The position numbers and the translations under genes are program-made. Source: Endocalyx cinctus (taxonomy: Eukaryota > Ascomycota > Sordariomycetes > Amphisphaeriales > Apiosporaceae). Taken from it: a stretch of DNA of 64,000 nt. Positions 11,772 through 23,479 of this stretch are shown piece after piece. The stretch spans positions 4,965,529 through 5,029,528 of the forward strand of contig BCKC01000003.1 of assembly GCA_001600455.1 (NCBI GenBank). The letters are read 5' to 3'. How positions within the stretch are numbered: position 1 is the stretch's first letter; the number at the start of each line of letters is the position of its first letter. The notes beneath the pieces were generated by a model, which worked only from the letters and a program-made list of their open reading frames with translations, was not told the origin of the DNA and made no database searches.

Positions 11772-13559
11772 CCATCTTTTTTTAACCTATGATTAGGCAG
11801 TTCTAGACATACGGAGCAGATAATATTTTGGTTTTTGACCCTCTTATCCTTGAACCAATTCCGGATCCGAAGTACTAACCAAACAAAAGATTTATCAGGT
11901 ACCTCTTCGGTAACTATTAGTACGGGTAAGGAAGATTAGATATTATTATGATTATATTTTTGTCGGATGTTTATTCCAACTTGGCAAGTGAAGTAAAACA
12001 ATTAAGACAAAAAAAAAAAAGTGGAATGAGAGTAATAAATAAACGATTTCAGAATAGGAAATACAATATGTACAACTAAAACTACCTAGGTACATAGTAG
12101 AGTAAGTTGTACATATAGATATTTGAGTCGTAAGTATTTATTCTCGAGTTGAATATTCAATTTCAGTATTAAGTTTTTGACATCTATCTATTATACATCT
12201 GAATGACTTTCCGAATTCTGTACCTTTACCTTTTTTTAATGAGTACTTTTATGTTATGATGCCAAAAAAATGACAAATCGTCGAGAGCCAACAGGCTGTT
12301 CGTACTTCGACCAGGATTAGAACAAACACCAATGCGAATGTAAGAAATTGTGTGCGCGTATGCAGTGTCGTACGCATAATGGCGGCACGTCAAGTCAATA
12401 TTTCAATATTTCCAGTTTTTTTTTTTTTTTTTTTTTTTATGACCCTACGTGAGTATGTATGTAGGTATATGTGTATATATTATAAAATTGAGCAATCGGG
12501 TGCGAGATTAGAAAATACTGAATCAAGAAATTATCCAGTATTTCTTTTCCTAACCCCGGGGTTTTATTTACTCTGCGCAGATTGACTTCTTTGTGAACAC
12601 TCAAGCTCTCGGTTCATCGTATGTGAATAATTACTGAAGTACTCAAGTACCAACCAGGTAGGTAGATAGTTACATAATACCAAGTATATACTCAGGCACC
12701 TAATATACCTGATATACCTACCTACAGGTGCCTAGGTAGGCTAGGTAGGTGAGGTACCTGGGCATGTTCTCAAGTTAGAAAGTGTACAAGGTAAGTAAGT
12801 ACACAAATCTTGTTTACTGTTCATACATATACATTCAGATGTTCATATAATCATAAATCTCTGATCGTACATCTATCTATCTATCTGGCTCTGGCTGTCT
12901 GGTAATTTAAATCCTATTGTTCTCGAACATCGCATTACATATTTATCTACCTAAGTATACATATATGACTTACGCGTAGTATGTATGGAAACCTCTTGCA
13001 TAATAACAATAACCTCACCCGCCTCCTCTATCTCCATCTCTTCTCTATTCCTCCCTTTAACCTATACTAGATCTATCTCATTTCACCCCTCGTTCGTAAT
13101 ACCGTATATATTCCTACGGAGCCACGAAATCAAATATCAGCTAAGTTCCGAGTGACAGGTGTACCCGCATCCTAGGTATTGCTTTATCGTTTTATCGTGA
13201 ACTGAAAATACAGTAATTCGTTTCCAAGTATTCTAGAACAACCGCCCTTTCGGCTCTAACCTATAAAAGTATGTTGTCAAACCATCAGACCAGGTATACC
13301 GACTAACCCTGTCCATGTTACTAATAACGAATCCATTCGTACCACTTCCAAGCCATCTTCAACATTGAAAGTGTAATGCGAGTAGTAAAGAAATATTAGT
13401 AAATATATTTACCGTATGAGTTGCTGCTGATCTTTCGTTTTCGTCTTATTTTTTTTTTTTTGTCTTTGTTCCATTTCCACTACCACTCACGCCGAGTATA
13501 CCTATCCCAGCTACGGTGAAGCTGAAATTTGACTGCCTATTCCTGATCACCTTACATAT

Positions 13560-15480
13560 CCGGCATGTCACCCCCAATCGTTAGAGGACCGCGCATCTAT
13601 CAATCCCCGCAAGACGAATTTTCGTGCATGAGATTATCGAAATCTTGCACCATATGAGACCCAACCTGAGTATTATTGTCATTCTCGGCATCGGAACTTT
13701 GGGGCTCAATTCACATAGCAACAGCAGCAGCAGCAGCAATAGCAGGCCCCCCCGAGTGCCAACCAACACACACATCACATTCCTTCCTACCTCTTTGGCT
13801 CATCTATGCTAGAAATCGACACGGTAGACCTGGTACGATGCCGCAAGATTCCTTGGTATGACAACACTTTTCATGTAAAGTAAGGTAGCGTACCCTGCCC
13901 GCCGTAGTTAGGTACCGACCGCGCATGCAAATCCCACGTTTCCGATAATTATTCTATTTTACTATATCACTTTCTTCCTCTAGATCTCTGATCATCTTAA
14001 ATTTGCGGAACTATGCGGGCAAGGTTTAGAAGAAAAAAAAAATAAAATAAAATAAAAGGCGTCTTGGCCAACAGGGCATCTTGCGTTACTATGCATCGTT
14101 GATCAAATACCCGGATCTGCCTGCGTCGCACGAAAGGGAAAAATTGTCTGCCTTTCAGCAAAAAAAAAATTCCTCTCATCCTACCTTGTCCTGTCTCTTC
14201 CAGACCTCTCTGATCCTTCTTAGTTTATCCGTCAATGACAATATAGCGGCATGAGATCATCCTTCGCCCTCGAGCCTTATGACGGTGCGCTTCAGTTTCG
14301 CCGTACCGTCGGTTTTCTCCGTCTCTGGCGAAATCGTTAAGGAGAGGGGGGTCATATCCGCCTTCCGAATGGCTGATCTTTCCTTAACCCCTGATGATCA
14401 ACAGCTTAAGGTGGTACAAAGCTTATTCGGACATCGATATCATCGCAATGCGTAGTTATTACCCTTCTCTGTTTATCTATTCATTCCTCTTTTTTTTTTT
14501 CTCTCTCTCTCTCTCTCTCTCCGTAAATATGTCAGTACGAGACGTTCGAGGTACTATTCAGAAAAGACCGTCGAAGCGCCCAGTTAGGATTGATGCAGCA
14601 AGCATGCAGGATAAAGAGGGTCATTTCCTCCACACCCTTCAGCGTCAGGAACGGAACCGTCTAGTGGCCAGCCCGTTAACTAGTTCAACTCGTTGAAATA
14701 AAGTGAAGAAGAAAGAACAATAATCAATTGATACGAGATCATTATGGCGCAGCTCATCCCCTCCAACCGTATGCATTTCCCGTCGCGAACTTCCTGAAAC
14801 GTACGCGCCTATGATGAAATTTCGTTTGTCAATCGAGGCGCTAGCTCTCACATTTTCTACCTCAGCAAATCTACAGGGTTTCATCCGGGTTGATAATCGT
14901 AAAACTCCATCCTACATATTCTCCACTACCGATCGTCTTCCGGCCCTGTCTAGCAGATCTCGGTGAATTTCATCGAGCGCGCGATCCAAGGGGACCCAGA
15001 CTGCCAGAGTAAAAAAAAAAAAAAATGAATATACCCGTGCCATTTGCAGCGGCACGCAAATGATGTATTTTCCAACTTACCTGCTGCGACCAGATAGAAG
15101 GCCCTACTGCGGGCTTATGGCTGATATAATTAATTCCTGCCATTAGGCTCTTTCGTCTTTTACGCACTATGCAGCCATGGCCCCCTTGAAGCGGCTAGTT
15201 GTCGCGGCGTGGAGATTACTGAAGAGATATCCCACCCTTACAACACAAAAAATTACCTACTCTGTCAACCTCAATGCCAATGCAATCGGTGAAGACTAGG
15301 GAATATTTTTGATACATTCACATGTTTCCGGACAAACTTGGATTTCAGCCAGAATTTTTGGTCTTGCCCAGACGTGACGTATAGGTGGCCATGTATTATT
15401 GGAAGAACGGCCCGCATTCCCTGTTCCGATGCTAGGTTAACGTTCTTCGGCGCATCCAAGGTGAAGACTCGAGAGGAATA
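13560..15480. other. Coding-like fragments on both strands, unidentified
   Basis: No intact gene was found, but several pieces look once-coding. On the plus strand near 13650-13700 a frame reads RPNLSIIVILGIGTLG, loosely like the dinucleotide-binding start of FAD/NAD enzymes. Near 13993-14160 a frame reads LKFAELCGQ, then a possible intron, then GILRYYASLIKYPDLPASH. Near 14368-14450 a frame reads ADLSLTPDDQQLKVVQSLF. On the minus strand at 15459-15271 and 15143-14900 the pieces LDAPKNVNLASEQGMRAVL and VWVPLDRALDEIHRDLLDR appear, the latter after a plausible GTAAGT-to-GGCAG intron. Stops and frame changes separate them. I do not recognise the families; they may be relics of one or two decayed genes. 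Confidence 0.3.
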
Positions 15481-17194
15481 AAAAAAAAAAAATCGATTTT
15501 AAACGTTCATGGTATGTTTTCTCCACGAATATGGATCTTGTTGACTCTGTACTGTTTTATTCTATACATTGTTCCATTCTATATATTGTTCTGAAGATTC
15601 TAGCCGGAAACTTTTTGTCGTGTGCAACGCGATCCTAATTACGCCGAACCAAGAGATGATTTGCACGATACTGGTCTTTTATTAAAAGGTCAGCTTGATT
15701 TTAGGCAATGGATATGAAAAAAGACTTGGGTTGCTGACGTTGATTATGGTGCTAGTTGTTACGGCAGGATAGGTAACGTAGTTAGATGTCATTATCCAGT
15801 CCAACCGCCCTCATACATCCCAACCTTCTCAGCAGAGGTCACTTCACTCATAATAATCTGTAGCTCTCTTTTCAAATATTCTCAAAAATGACACATGCAT
15901 CGATACCAGTTCCTCGAGCCTACAACGCCACTATCATAAGTTCCAATTAGTTGTATACGGAGATGATCATCAATAATTAACGTCATGCGGAGGGCAACCG
16001 AAGGACTCGTGCATTATTTATCTTTCATCAATTGCTATAATCGCGGGTCTATCAGAAGAACTATGTTACTAAGTCAAGGTGTTACCAATATTTTTATCAT
16101 ACTATCGAGCACGCGAGTTCGAATTTCTTGTCGAGGGGGGTTGTCCCCATACGTTCTCTTACGATACAGCAGAGGAGACTTTGCGTAGAAGCAAAACGTA
16201 TGTTATGTCTGTTATATATGTTATAACCCAATGGAACAATCGACCGTTGGTACATGGATGTAAGGGTCACTATATTCAAAGATTCGTTAGCTTTACAACG
16301 AGTAGAGTCAACTGTTGAGGGGCACAATAGCTATCTTAATATAATTACAGCAAGTGGCAAGGTGAGATATCTACCAAAGAATTTAGTGTCATATAGCCGT
16401 AGATGCAACATGGAATAGCTAAAGTCTGTACTTCTTCCACATGGTTGCTTCACTGCATGTCACTCTAGTGTAAAGTGTCACGCATAACGGCTTTACGAAC
16501 AAAGGTCTAATTAACCTAGAGTAGGACAACCTGGGTATTCAGACTTCCTTGTTAAGCAATTCTGAAGAATCAACCAGTTGGCTTGGGACGGCAAGCCAAA
16601 TCGTTGTAAAATATCAACGTCGTACTTTTCTTGATCTTAGATATTATCTTCCAACCATATATTTGGGATAAGCCACAAATTTATAATAGTATTCAATACA
16701 GCCTAACCTGACATTGAAAACGGAAGGAGTAAGACGTTGTAATGACTGCTATTGTTATTGTTATTCTAATATTAAAATTCGGTGATTCCGAAGGAATGAG
16801 GAACTGAGCATATAAGCCACAGAAATGTGATTCTTTTCCATCCTAGATCGCGTGTTTGAGTGCAAGTCAAAGGAGTGGGAAAAAGATGGAGATAAAGCGC
16901 TACTAAGCGCAGAGACAAGATACACAGCATTTAATACAGTCGCGACGCTTATATGATTTCTATAATAAGAATTATAGGGACACCATTAAAACTTGACAGC
17001 CCAGGGTGGTACTCCAGAAGGATCCTTTGCCGCTCCAACTGCAGGAGACTTCTGTTTTGTTCCTCACGTAAGGGCCATCCCATCCTTCTGTGTTGGAAGA
17101 GCCACGCACGCTGCCCTGCATATGGCATGTTGTTACTTCTACTGTATATCTTTCTTTCTTTTTTTGCGTATTACACATTCCAATAACTCTCCCA
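15481..17194. other. Gene-free stretch
   Basis: Only short open frames without recognisable motifs, moderate AT content and few simple repeats. It lies downstream of the hydrolase pseudogene. No RNA gene was identified. Confidence 0.5.
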
Positions 17195-18308
17195 CTAACT
17201 AGGATGGGGCATTTCAACCTCCCACTTACCCTCGCCCGCTTTACACCACCTCGAGGATTCGAGCGTGACCTCCTCATATCGCTTAACCGAGGGTAATTTC
17301 TGGACGGTCCAGAAGGCGTGCGACAAGCCTGAAAAGACACGCAGCCGGGTCTTGACGCCGGCCTGCTTCGGCTTCTCGGCGTACAGTAGCACGTCGTCGC
17401 GCAGCATGTCGTAATTAGCTCGCGAGGAGGAACGCCGTCGGTGGCGCGTCTACCAGGTCCGCTTCCGGCGCCAGGCCGGGGCTACCAGGGCACATCGTGC
17501 GAATCCTCAGCCCCGGCTGTGAGCAGCCTTTCGAATAGGCCTAGTCTCTCCTTCGTCAACATAGCCGTGTCTTGGCATTGCGTTCGCGACACCTCGGACA
17601 AGTCCGTGAATGCTTCCGTAGGGTACGCCGACCCGTGTATGAGGAAGTGGATCACGAGGAGTCGACCTTTAATGCGTCGAGGAACGCCTAAATCCCGAAT
17701 CGCTTTGTCTCATACTGCGTCACGGAAGCCGCGGCCGAACCTCCGGCTGGGATCCCATCTACGACTACCCGCGATGTATCCGCTTCCAAGTCTTCCTAGT
17801 GCGCCATGCACCACTCCCAGACATCTCGGGCATCGTGCCAAGCGGCGAAACCAGAGATATGCGGGGTGTAGCGGTAGGGCGTGTGCACGATCAGCATCTG
17901 TAGTTTACGCGCCAGCCACGAGCCGTAGTACCGCTCCGTGTCGATGTTGCCAAACACGAAACCACCGCCGTGAAAGTGCAGATACATCGGCACCAATGGC
18001 GGATGATGCGTTTCTCTAAATTTCGGCTTCCGTATTCGGTTGGCAAGATCGGATGGGGATGGTCGATGCCGGATAGTTGCCGGCCGGGTCCGGGCCGGTG
18101 GGGATCTCGAAGTCGCGCCTCGAGACGTACTCCCCGATGCCTGCCTTCTCTAGGAGAAACTCTGAAAATTTCACGCGCGATTCGTTTCCAGCTCTTTGGA
18201 TCTCCAATACCGACGTCAGCTCTGAGTAGAGGTCACTCAAGGCATTAGGGTTGGCCTTGACGAAGGCTTGCCATCCTCGCTTGGCATTCCCCAGCGAATG
18301 TAATCCAT
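17195..18308 (-). pseudogene. Broken alpha/beta-hydrolase (hormone-sensitive-lipase-like esterase)
   Basis: Remnant of an esterase gene on the minus strand, recognisable from end to end. The N-terminal MDYIRW is followed after a frame change by GNAKRGWQAFVKANPNALSD. Then comes VSRRDFEIPTGPDPAGNYPA, a stop, and in another frame the oxyanion-hole motif in YLHFHGGGFVFGNIDTE. After FAAWHDARDVWEWCMAH there is a stop. The nucleophile elbow reads GIPAGG where the family has GISAGG or GDSAGG, so the catalytic Ser is replaced by Pro. Further stops precede a C-terminal piece DDVLLYAEKPKQAGVKTRL and GLSHAFWTV, which contains the catalytic-His region. With several stops, frameshifts and a lost nucleophile it cannot encode an active enzyme. 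The sequence is more GC-rich than its surroundings. It may once have belonged to a secondary-metabolism or detoxification locus. Confidence 0.82.
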
Positions 18309-19613
18309 TTTATTATCCCTGTATCCTTTATTTGGTATCAGGAGGATATTTTCATTGAGAATTTACGGAGAGAGAGAGGGCGACTGAGTTATTGAATGCG
18401 TGTAATTGTCAGCTTAGGAATCTAATCGTCCGATAGTCCGTTTCTTGGCATTTTTCTGTGTGAGGTAGAAGTTGTCTACTTGCCTCCTTGCCTTATTGGA
18501 GAAAGATAAATAGGCTACTTTCATACCGCGATTTGAATCAATGCATTAACCTAGTAGTCTAGATGCTTTAAATACTAAAACTGTTCATATAAACTTCCAT
18601 ATTTCGTCTGCAGGGACTTTTACCCCCCCCCCCCCCCCCCCCCCCCCCCTTTTTTTTTTTTCTCTCTCTCTCTTCTTTCCCTCGCGGTAAAAGACAACGA
18701 AAGTATCAAGCCATTCTATCAATCACTATTCATATAATGAAAACTACTTTCGATTACAAAGCTAGAGTTAGAGGTCCTGGTCAGCGTGTCATCAAACATT
18801 ATATTGAGACCATCTGGGTTGTATATGATCAATCAAACCGGTAAGTGCGTAAACAGAAGACTGAGGCTGGGCAGGATACCGGTTGTCGTATGGAGCTTCT
18901 ACTTATTGTGCCACCCGGCTCGACCCATAGTCCTTACATTTACACCTGTTCTAGCTCCAGCGTCCAAAGCACGTGTTGAAAATAGTTCAACATACACGGT
19001 ATAATTATGAAGAGTTGAACCAACGAGCAAACTAGGCTTTGGGGGAATAATTAGTATATCTCCCAACCCAAGATTCATTTGGTCAAGAACTAATTATGGT
19101 ACTCATATACTTACATGCCATATCCCAAGTCTGAGACACCGTGATCTTTAGGCCGCTTCAAGATTGTGGCCAAGAATTTCATAGATCAGTTCCTCAGTTC
19201 CCAGTCTTTGTCTTAGTCCAGATATCACCTAGTGTAAATGCCAATACAAACCGTTGAATATGTTTAGCTGTGCCTGACTTTCAGCTGTCTCCGTCTAGCG
19301 TTGTCAGGGGTGAGGATCGCCATTAGCGAAATAATGAAGGACCGGTCACTTCTAGTAATCTTTTTTTTTGTCTCGAGATCGTGCCAGTGAGTTCTTCATC
19401 TTTTATATCAACAATAATTCAGATCATTTCTCTTATCTCCAAGAGTTTCTCTTTTGGAGGGGATTTTTTTCTCCTTTTCCTGGCCTAGAAACTTTCTTCT
19501 TAAGAAATTCGCAGTAACTATAGTAAACAGATAGGTTTAGGAGTTACGTTAGGAGAATCGCGATAATTGAAAGGGGGAATTATACCATCCAGTTGTTAAC
19601 AGGAATCGACAAT
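18309..19613. other. Gene-free stretch with poly-C tract
   Basis: Upstream of the hydrolase pseudogene and of the next plus-strand gene. It holds the poly-C/poly-T tract described separately. Otherwise only short open frames with no recognisable motif. Confidence 0.5.
18623..18672. repeat. Poly-C (27 nt), poly-T, then CT repeat
   Basis: Twenty-seven C, then twelve T, then CT dinucleotides. The C-rich strand could form an i-motif and the G-rich complement a quadruplex. The length is error-prone in sequencing. Confidence 0.9.
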
Positions 19614-20512
19614 ATGGATCCAAACAACCCAGCATCACAACCCCAACCCCAACCTTATCCTCAACCTTATGGAGGACAATATCCAGCGCAAACTCCGGTC
19701 CCTCTAGTCAGCAAGCGCTGGAATACGGCTAAAATTGTCTTGACATCGATGTCCATCGTATTCTGCATCATAGTCATAAGCATCGGGATCGCCACAATAG
19801 TTAGTCTAGAACTTCTCGCCTTATCCCCTGTCTGGGCTATCCCGCAAGCCGTCCTCGCTATCATATGGTCGATCGCGGAACTCATCACAATATGCGCACG
19901 GAGAGGACATCGGGGTATTCATCCGGGGGCCCACGTTGGAGTTCACCTCGTTCTGTGGCTTGGTTTTTTTATAGGGGTCGGTCTGTCTGCTTTCGTGTAC
20001 TACTATGCTTTGGAGGACTGGTCGTACTACTACAATGCATACGACAGTTACGACGACTCCTACTATGACTACTACGACTATTATAACCAGCAATCGTTGC
20101 GAAATCTCGTATTCGTTAGGGTTCAGATAGCTTTTCTAACGCTCCTTGGGTAGGTGTTTTTGTCGTATGTCTATTTAGGTGCTCATGAACACTAACAAGA
20201 GACCGCAGAATCGTCCATTTTACTCTATTTGTCCGCGCCTGTGTTGAGACCGCTCAGCGTAACAAGGCTAAACCGGCAGTCGTCTACATGCCGCCACAGA
20301 TGTATTATGCTAGCCCACACGGACAGCCAGGTTACCCTCCTATGCAGCAGCAGCCAAATTACTACCCACAGCAGCCACAGCAACCACAGCAAGCCCATAT
20401 GTCTGGATACTATGGTCCACCACCACCGAATATGGGCCAGACCTCTACGACTCCGGTTGCAACGCCGCCACCACCACAGCAGCATGAAACTCATGTCGTA
20501 TCGCCAAGTTAA
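19614..20512 (+). CDS. Four-helix (MARVEL-like) membrane protein with Tyr/Asp-rich loop
   Basis: Predicted 279-aa integral membrane protein. Exons are 19614-20149 and 20209-20512; the 59-nt intron has donor GTAGGT, branch CTAAC and acceptor CGCAG. The N-terminal tail is Pro/Gln-rich. Four hydrophobic helices follow: one starting IVLTSMSIVFCIIVISIGIA, one in IPQAVLAIIWSIAELITI, one in VHLVLWLGFFIGVGLSAF and one in VFVRVQIAFLTLLGIVHFTL. The 3-4 loop is extraordinarily rich in Tyr and Asp (YYYNAYDSYDDSYYDYYDYY). The cytosolic C-tail, from about residue 206, is Pro/Gln/Tyr-rich (PPMQQQPNYYPQQPQQPQQA). Topology resembles fungal MARVEL-domain proteins, but that assignment rests on architecture rather than on a diagnostic motif. 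The first ATG after the upstream stop context was chosen as start. Function unknown. Confidence 0.72.
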
Positions 20513-21223
20513 TAAGGTCGGCGTGTATATTACCGATGGCTGGTAGAACTGTTACTTTTAGAGGAAGGAAGAAACTTCATTTCACCAAATCTGATCCCAA
20601 TATAATACCTCAGTTTTTGTATATTAATAGTGGTTTAATTATCACTATTATTATACGTAGTATTCTGCTAGGATTAAATATTTATTAGCGAAAGATGGAA
20701 AGGGGGATTGTGAATGATGAGTCTGAAGTAATATATTTCGAGAATAATGATGTACCTTGCGTAATATCTTAATGTGAAAGGTTTTGTGCCTTCGTTCTTA
20801 TATTTTCGAGGCTGTTATGATAATTAGTCACTACTATTCGCTCCTAGGAGAGATATTTATCCCATTGGCAAATGCGAAAAGATACTTTCAGGAGATGAAT
20901 AAATCTAAACTAATTCGACGGAGATATTAACCATCAATTAAGTTCAAAAGGACGCATACGCACATTGGTGCCAAGCTTCTAATATTCCTACATAAGTTAA
21001 TTAGAATCTGACCGGTACTCCCCCACATGCGCTCCTAGCACAGTATTGAGGTCAGAGATTCAACTGAGAGTTCCCCTGGCAGGGTCCAAACTCGAGTGCT
21101 TGGGATAATTTAGGGTGTGAAAATCGCCAAATGCTTTCACTAACATAAGAGCATATATGGCTAGATATGTCTAAGTCATAAATTAAATCAAAGAGGGCAA
21201 ACTTCGAGATATGGTTTGATGAT
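20513..21223. other. Gene-free stretch
   Basis: AT-rich 3' flank of the four-helix membrane protein gene. No coding or RNA feature recognised. Confidence 0.5.
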
Positions 21224-21754
21224 TTATTGTTTCTGCTCAAGGAGCCTCGTGATCCTCCCTTTCGTTGCTGTTGCTATATTGTAATAACGCAAGAGAAGAT
21301 CACTGGATATCTGATATATTTTTTCTCTCCAGCTAGTTGAGTCCCAGGAGCCCCTATTGTTCAGTCCATCCACACCAAATATATCTTCGTGCTCTTTCTG
21401 ACCCTTATTAGAGCAATAAAAAATTATTAGTATACTTAAGACCCAAGGGAACGATAACAAAATACTATCGTGGGATTGTATAATCCTTTTCGCCAAGAGT
21501 CCCTTGTGCCTCGAATCCAAGTACAAGGCCGGTTTCACCAGCAGGATCATGGCCAGTGTGAAAATACACAAGGCGACCTGGACTGGTATATACGGCATTG
21601 AAGTTAATAGTATCCAGTTCCCACGCTCGGGATGAAAATTCGCCCTGTATAGCGGACAGGGCAGCGAGCTACGGACAGACATGATTGGAATCATATCCGA
21701 ATACTTCGAACTACCTGCCGGCATCATCATGAAACATGATCTTCCAGACACCAT
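21224..21754 (-). CDS. Doubtful ORF, two hydrophobic segments
   Basis: Open frame of 176 codons without family resemblance that I can name. Two hydrophobic stretches are visible, VQVALCIFTLAMILLVKPAL and ILLSFPWVLSILIIFYC, followed by a basic C-terminus ending TRLLEQKQ. It may be a small membrane protein, the C-terminal part of a decayed gene, or chance. It sits back to back with an O-methyltransferase fragment, in a region with other gene debris, which favours a relic. Confidence 0.22.
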   Translation of the reverse strand: MVSGRSCFMMMPAGSSKYSDMIPIMSVRSSLPCPLYRANFHPERGNWILLTSMPYIPVQVALCIFTLAMILLVKPALYLDSRHKGLLAKRIIQSHDSILLSFPWVLSILIIFYCSNKGQKEHEDIFGVDGLNNRGSWDSTSWREKIYQISSDLLLRYYNIATATKGRITRLLEQKQ

Positions 21755-21795
21755 CCGGTTGACGAAGACTCGTGTAATATAGCAATATTAATGTG

Positions 21796-21915
21796 ATGCC
21801 CGATTTCTCAAAGCTACAGCCTTTCCACGGCGACCAAGTTTGTTTCGCGCACTCTATCTTGCACGATTGGTCTGACGAGAACAGCCAGCGTGCGATCGGA
21901 AATATGGTCCCGATA
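21796..21915 (+). pseudogene. O-methyltransferase fragment
   Basis: A piece of about 40 codons reads LQPFHGDQVCFAHSILHDWS, followed by DENSQRAIGNMVPI. This matches the SAM-binding and catalytic-His region of plant/fungal class I-like O-methyltransferases (sterigmatocystin 8-O-methyltransferase type), in which ILHDWSD is diagnostic. No flanking domains were found upstream (dimerisation domain) or downstream. It is therefore a relic, perhaps of a lost secondary-metabolite gene. Confidence 0.7.
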
Positions 21916-22271
21916 ACAGAGGTTACTCATATCTACCAGTGCGTGAGAACTGGCTCCATCATCCAAGGCGTCAGGTTTACTTACTACCGTTGGGGTTATC
22001 TGCATAGCGATATTGGCGGTGGAAGAAACGTAAGCCGTTTTTTGGAGTATATGAGATTAAAGATGGTGAAAATTTAGGTGTGAAATGGTACGGTCGAGTT
22101 GATTGCCTTGAGGTAGACTAATTGCGATGTTGAAGAATACTCCGTGGAGAATAATTATTTCGAAACATGCCATGGTCATCATTCAGATTGGATTCGTAAG
22201 ATTTTGTTACTTTTGAGTTTTGATTTCGCAATGTATATTTATTCATATCCTACTACTACTTTCTTTGGCTA

Positions 22272-23479
22272 TCATCGACGAGAAATATGTGAGGTGTTGG
22301 TTATTGTATCAAGTGGAACTGTCGCTGGCACGTCTGATGGTAGCATCATACGCTCTGACGGGTGGTACGATGTAGGGGTGCTGAAAGCATCAATATAGTT
22401 GGATAGGCCGGTTCGTCGAGCAGACGGTCGTGGTTCGGCATGGGCATTGGTTGTAATACAATGGATCACAAGAGCACTGAAAAGGACTGGAGTTGGGCAT
22501 GTTAACTTGAGATCACTATATGGGGGAATATTTCTACTAACTGTCAGACTCGCAGCAGAGAAGACATAGCCAGTACGGTTGACCATTGAAAACCATTTGG
22601 CCAATAAGATTCCTGTCGAAATGATTAACAAAAAGCTCACTAAGGGGGTGGGGGAAATGGTGACATACGCAAGGCTGCTCAATAATGTGCAACATGTACC
22701 GAAGAAAGTCTTTAAAGCGAGTTTGTGAAGCTCAAGATCTAAGGGGCGCTCTACATCAACCGAGATGAACGGATTTCTCCTCTCGAAGATATTCTTAGGC
22801 TGAAAGGAGTAAGAATTTGAAACCGAGCGTAGAAATAGGGTAGTCAGGTAAACCTAAGAGTAATTAGTGTTGTGCTCATTCATAGGGAGGGGAAATAGGA
22901 TATACATTTATTGCGAAGTCGAACAAAATTACACATATTAGAACTAGATGTTGTACTGATATGACACATAGACCTTTCTTGATGTAGTAAACTCGGCTTT
23001 GGCGAGGTATTGGTCATCAACAAAGTACTCGTTGGATTTTGTGAACAGTGGAACTTACTTACAATATAAGTAATAAGATCATGAAAATGAGATTCAGGCC
23101 TATGAAAGTCACAGTTAGTCGACTTTTCCCTTAATGACTATATGTATGCAGAATCGATTAAGTTTAATGCTGACCCATAACCGTCACGAAGTGAAAAATG
23201 TATAAATGGGACTTTAAACGGCTGGTTGTTGTTCCCTTTATGATATGCTGGTACTCTGTCAGTATCGCTTCAACCGGGTGAAATTACAATTCGATGGCAA
23301 ACTTACGGCCCGGTCAACCAGAAATAGGTAAATAAACAGTTTAGACGTCAAGTAAGACACGATACAAAATAAAATTGTGGCTTGGCAGGCCTGAATATCG
23401 GCGTCAGGGTGATATACGAACTGAAGGATGGACGAGCCGAGGACGAAGACGAAAGAATCGACGTATAATGCCAGAACCA
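22272..23479 (-). CDS. Multi-exon fungal polytopic membrane protein (N-terminus unresolved)
   Basis: Reconstructed from seven exons on the minus strand: 23479-23307, 23247-23175, 23099-23063, 22996-22906, 22853-22669, 22613-22542 and 22486-22272. All junctions keep frame, and most introns have GTAAGT/GTATGT-type donors. Joined, the product shows YVDSFVFVLGSSILQFVYH, SYLTSKLFIYLFLVDRAHII, RLKSHLYIFHF, LIFRVYYIKKGLCVISVQ, INVYLTTLFLRSVSNSYSF, TFFGTCCTLLSSLANLI and CESDILFSALVIHCITT. From memory this is the order seen in a large uncharacterised family of fungal plasma-membrane-like proteins. The N-terminal exon probably begins at 23768 (MIRREFDITEYREVPAATF) and is followed by one further exon, but I could not join it in frame. 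The acceptor at 22997 is a weak AAAG. The gene is either functional with an unusual 5' part or recently damaged there. Function unknown. Confidence 0.6.

Larger units (their letters stand above)
9677..13559. other. Gene-poor, microsatellite-rich stretch
   Basis: This includes the promoter side of the zinc-cluster gene. It has poly-A and poly-T runs, AAAAT-type tandem repeats (10400-10480), TA/TG/GTGA repeats, the long poly-G tract, CT repeats and CCTAGG-type palindromes (12655-12772). Open frames are short and look like translated simple repeats. No RNA gene was recognised. Confidence 0.55.

Noticed and set aside
13981..14460. RNase III/Dicer-like reading of the fragments LKFAELCGQ and QLKVVQSLFGHRYH
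   Set aside because: The resemblance to RLEFLGD and helix motifs is too weak and the catalytic acidic residues are not in place.
16105..16140. Possible tRNA B-box (GAGTTCGAATTTC)
   Set aside because: No matching A-box or cloverleaf could be folded around it. No tRNA or rRNA gene was recognised anywhere in the window.
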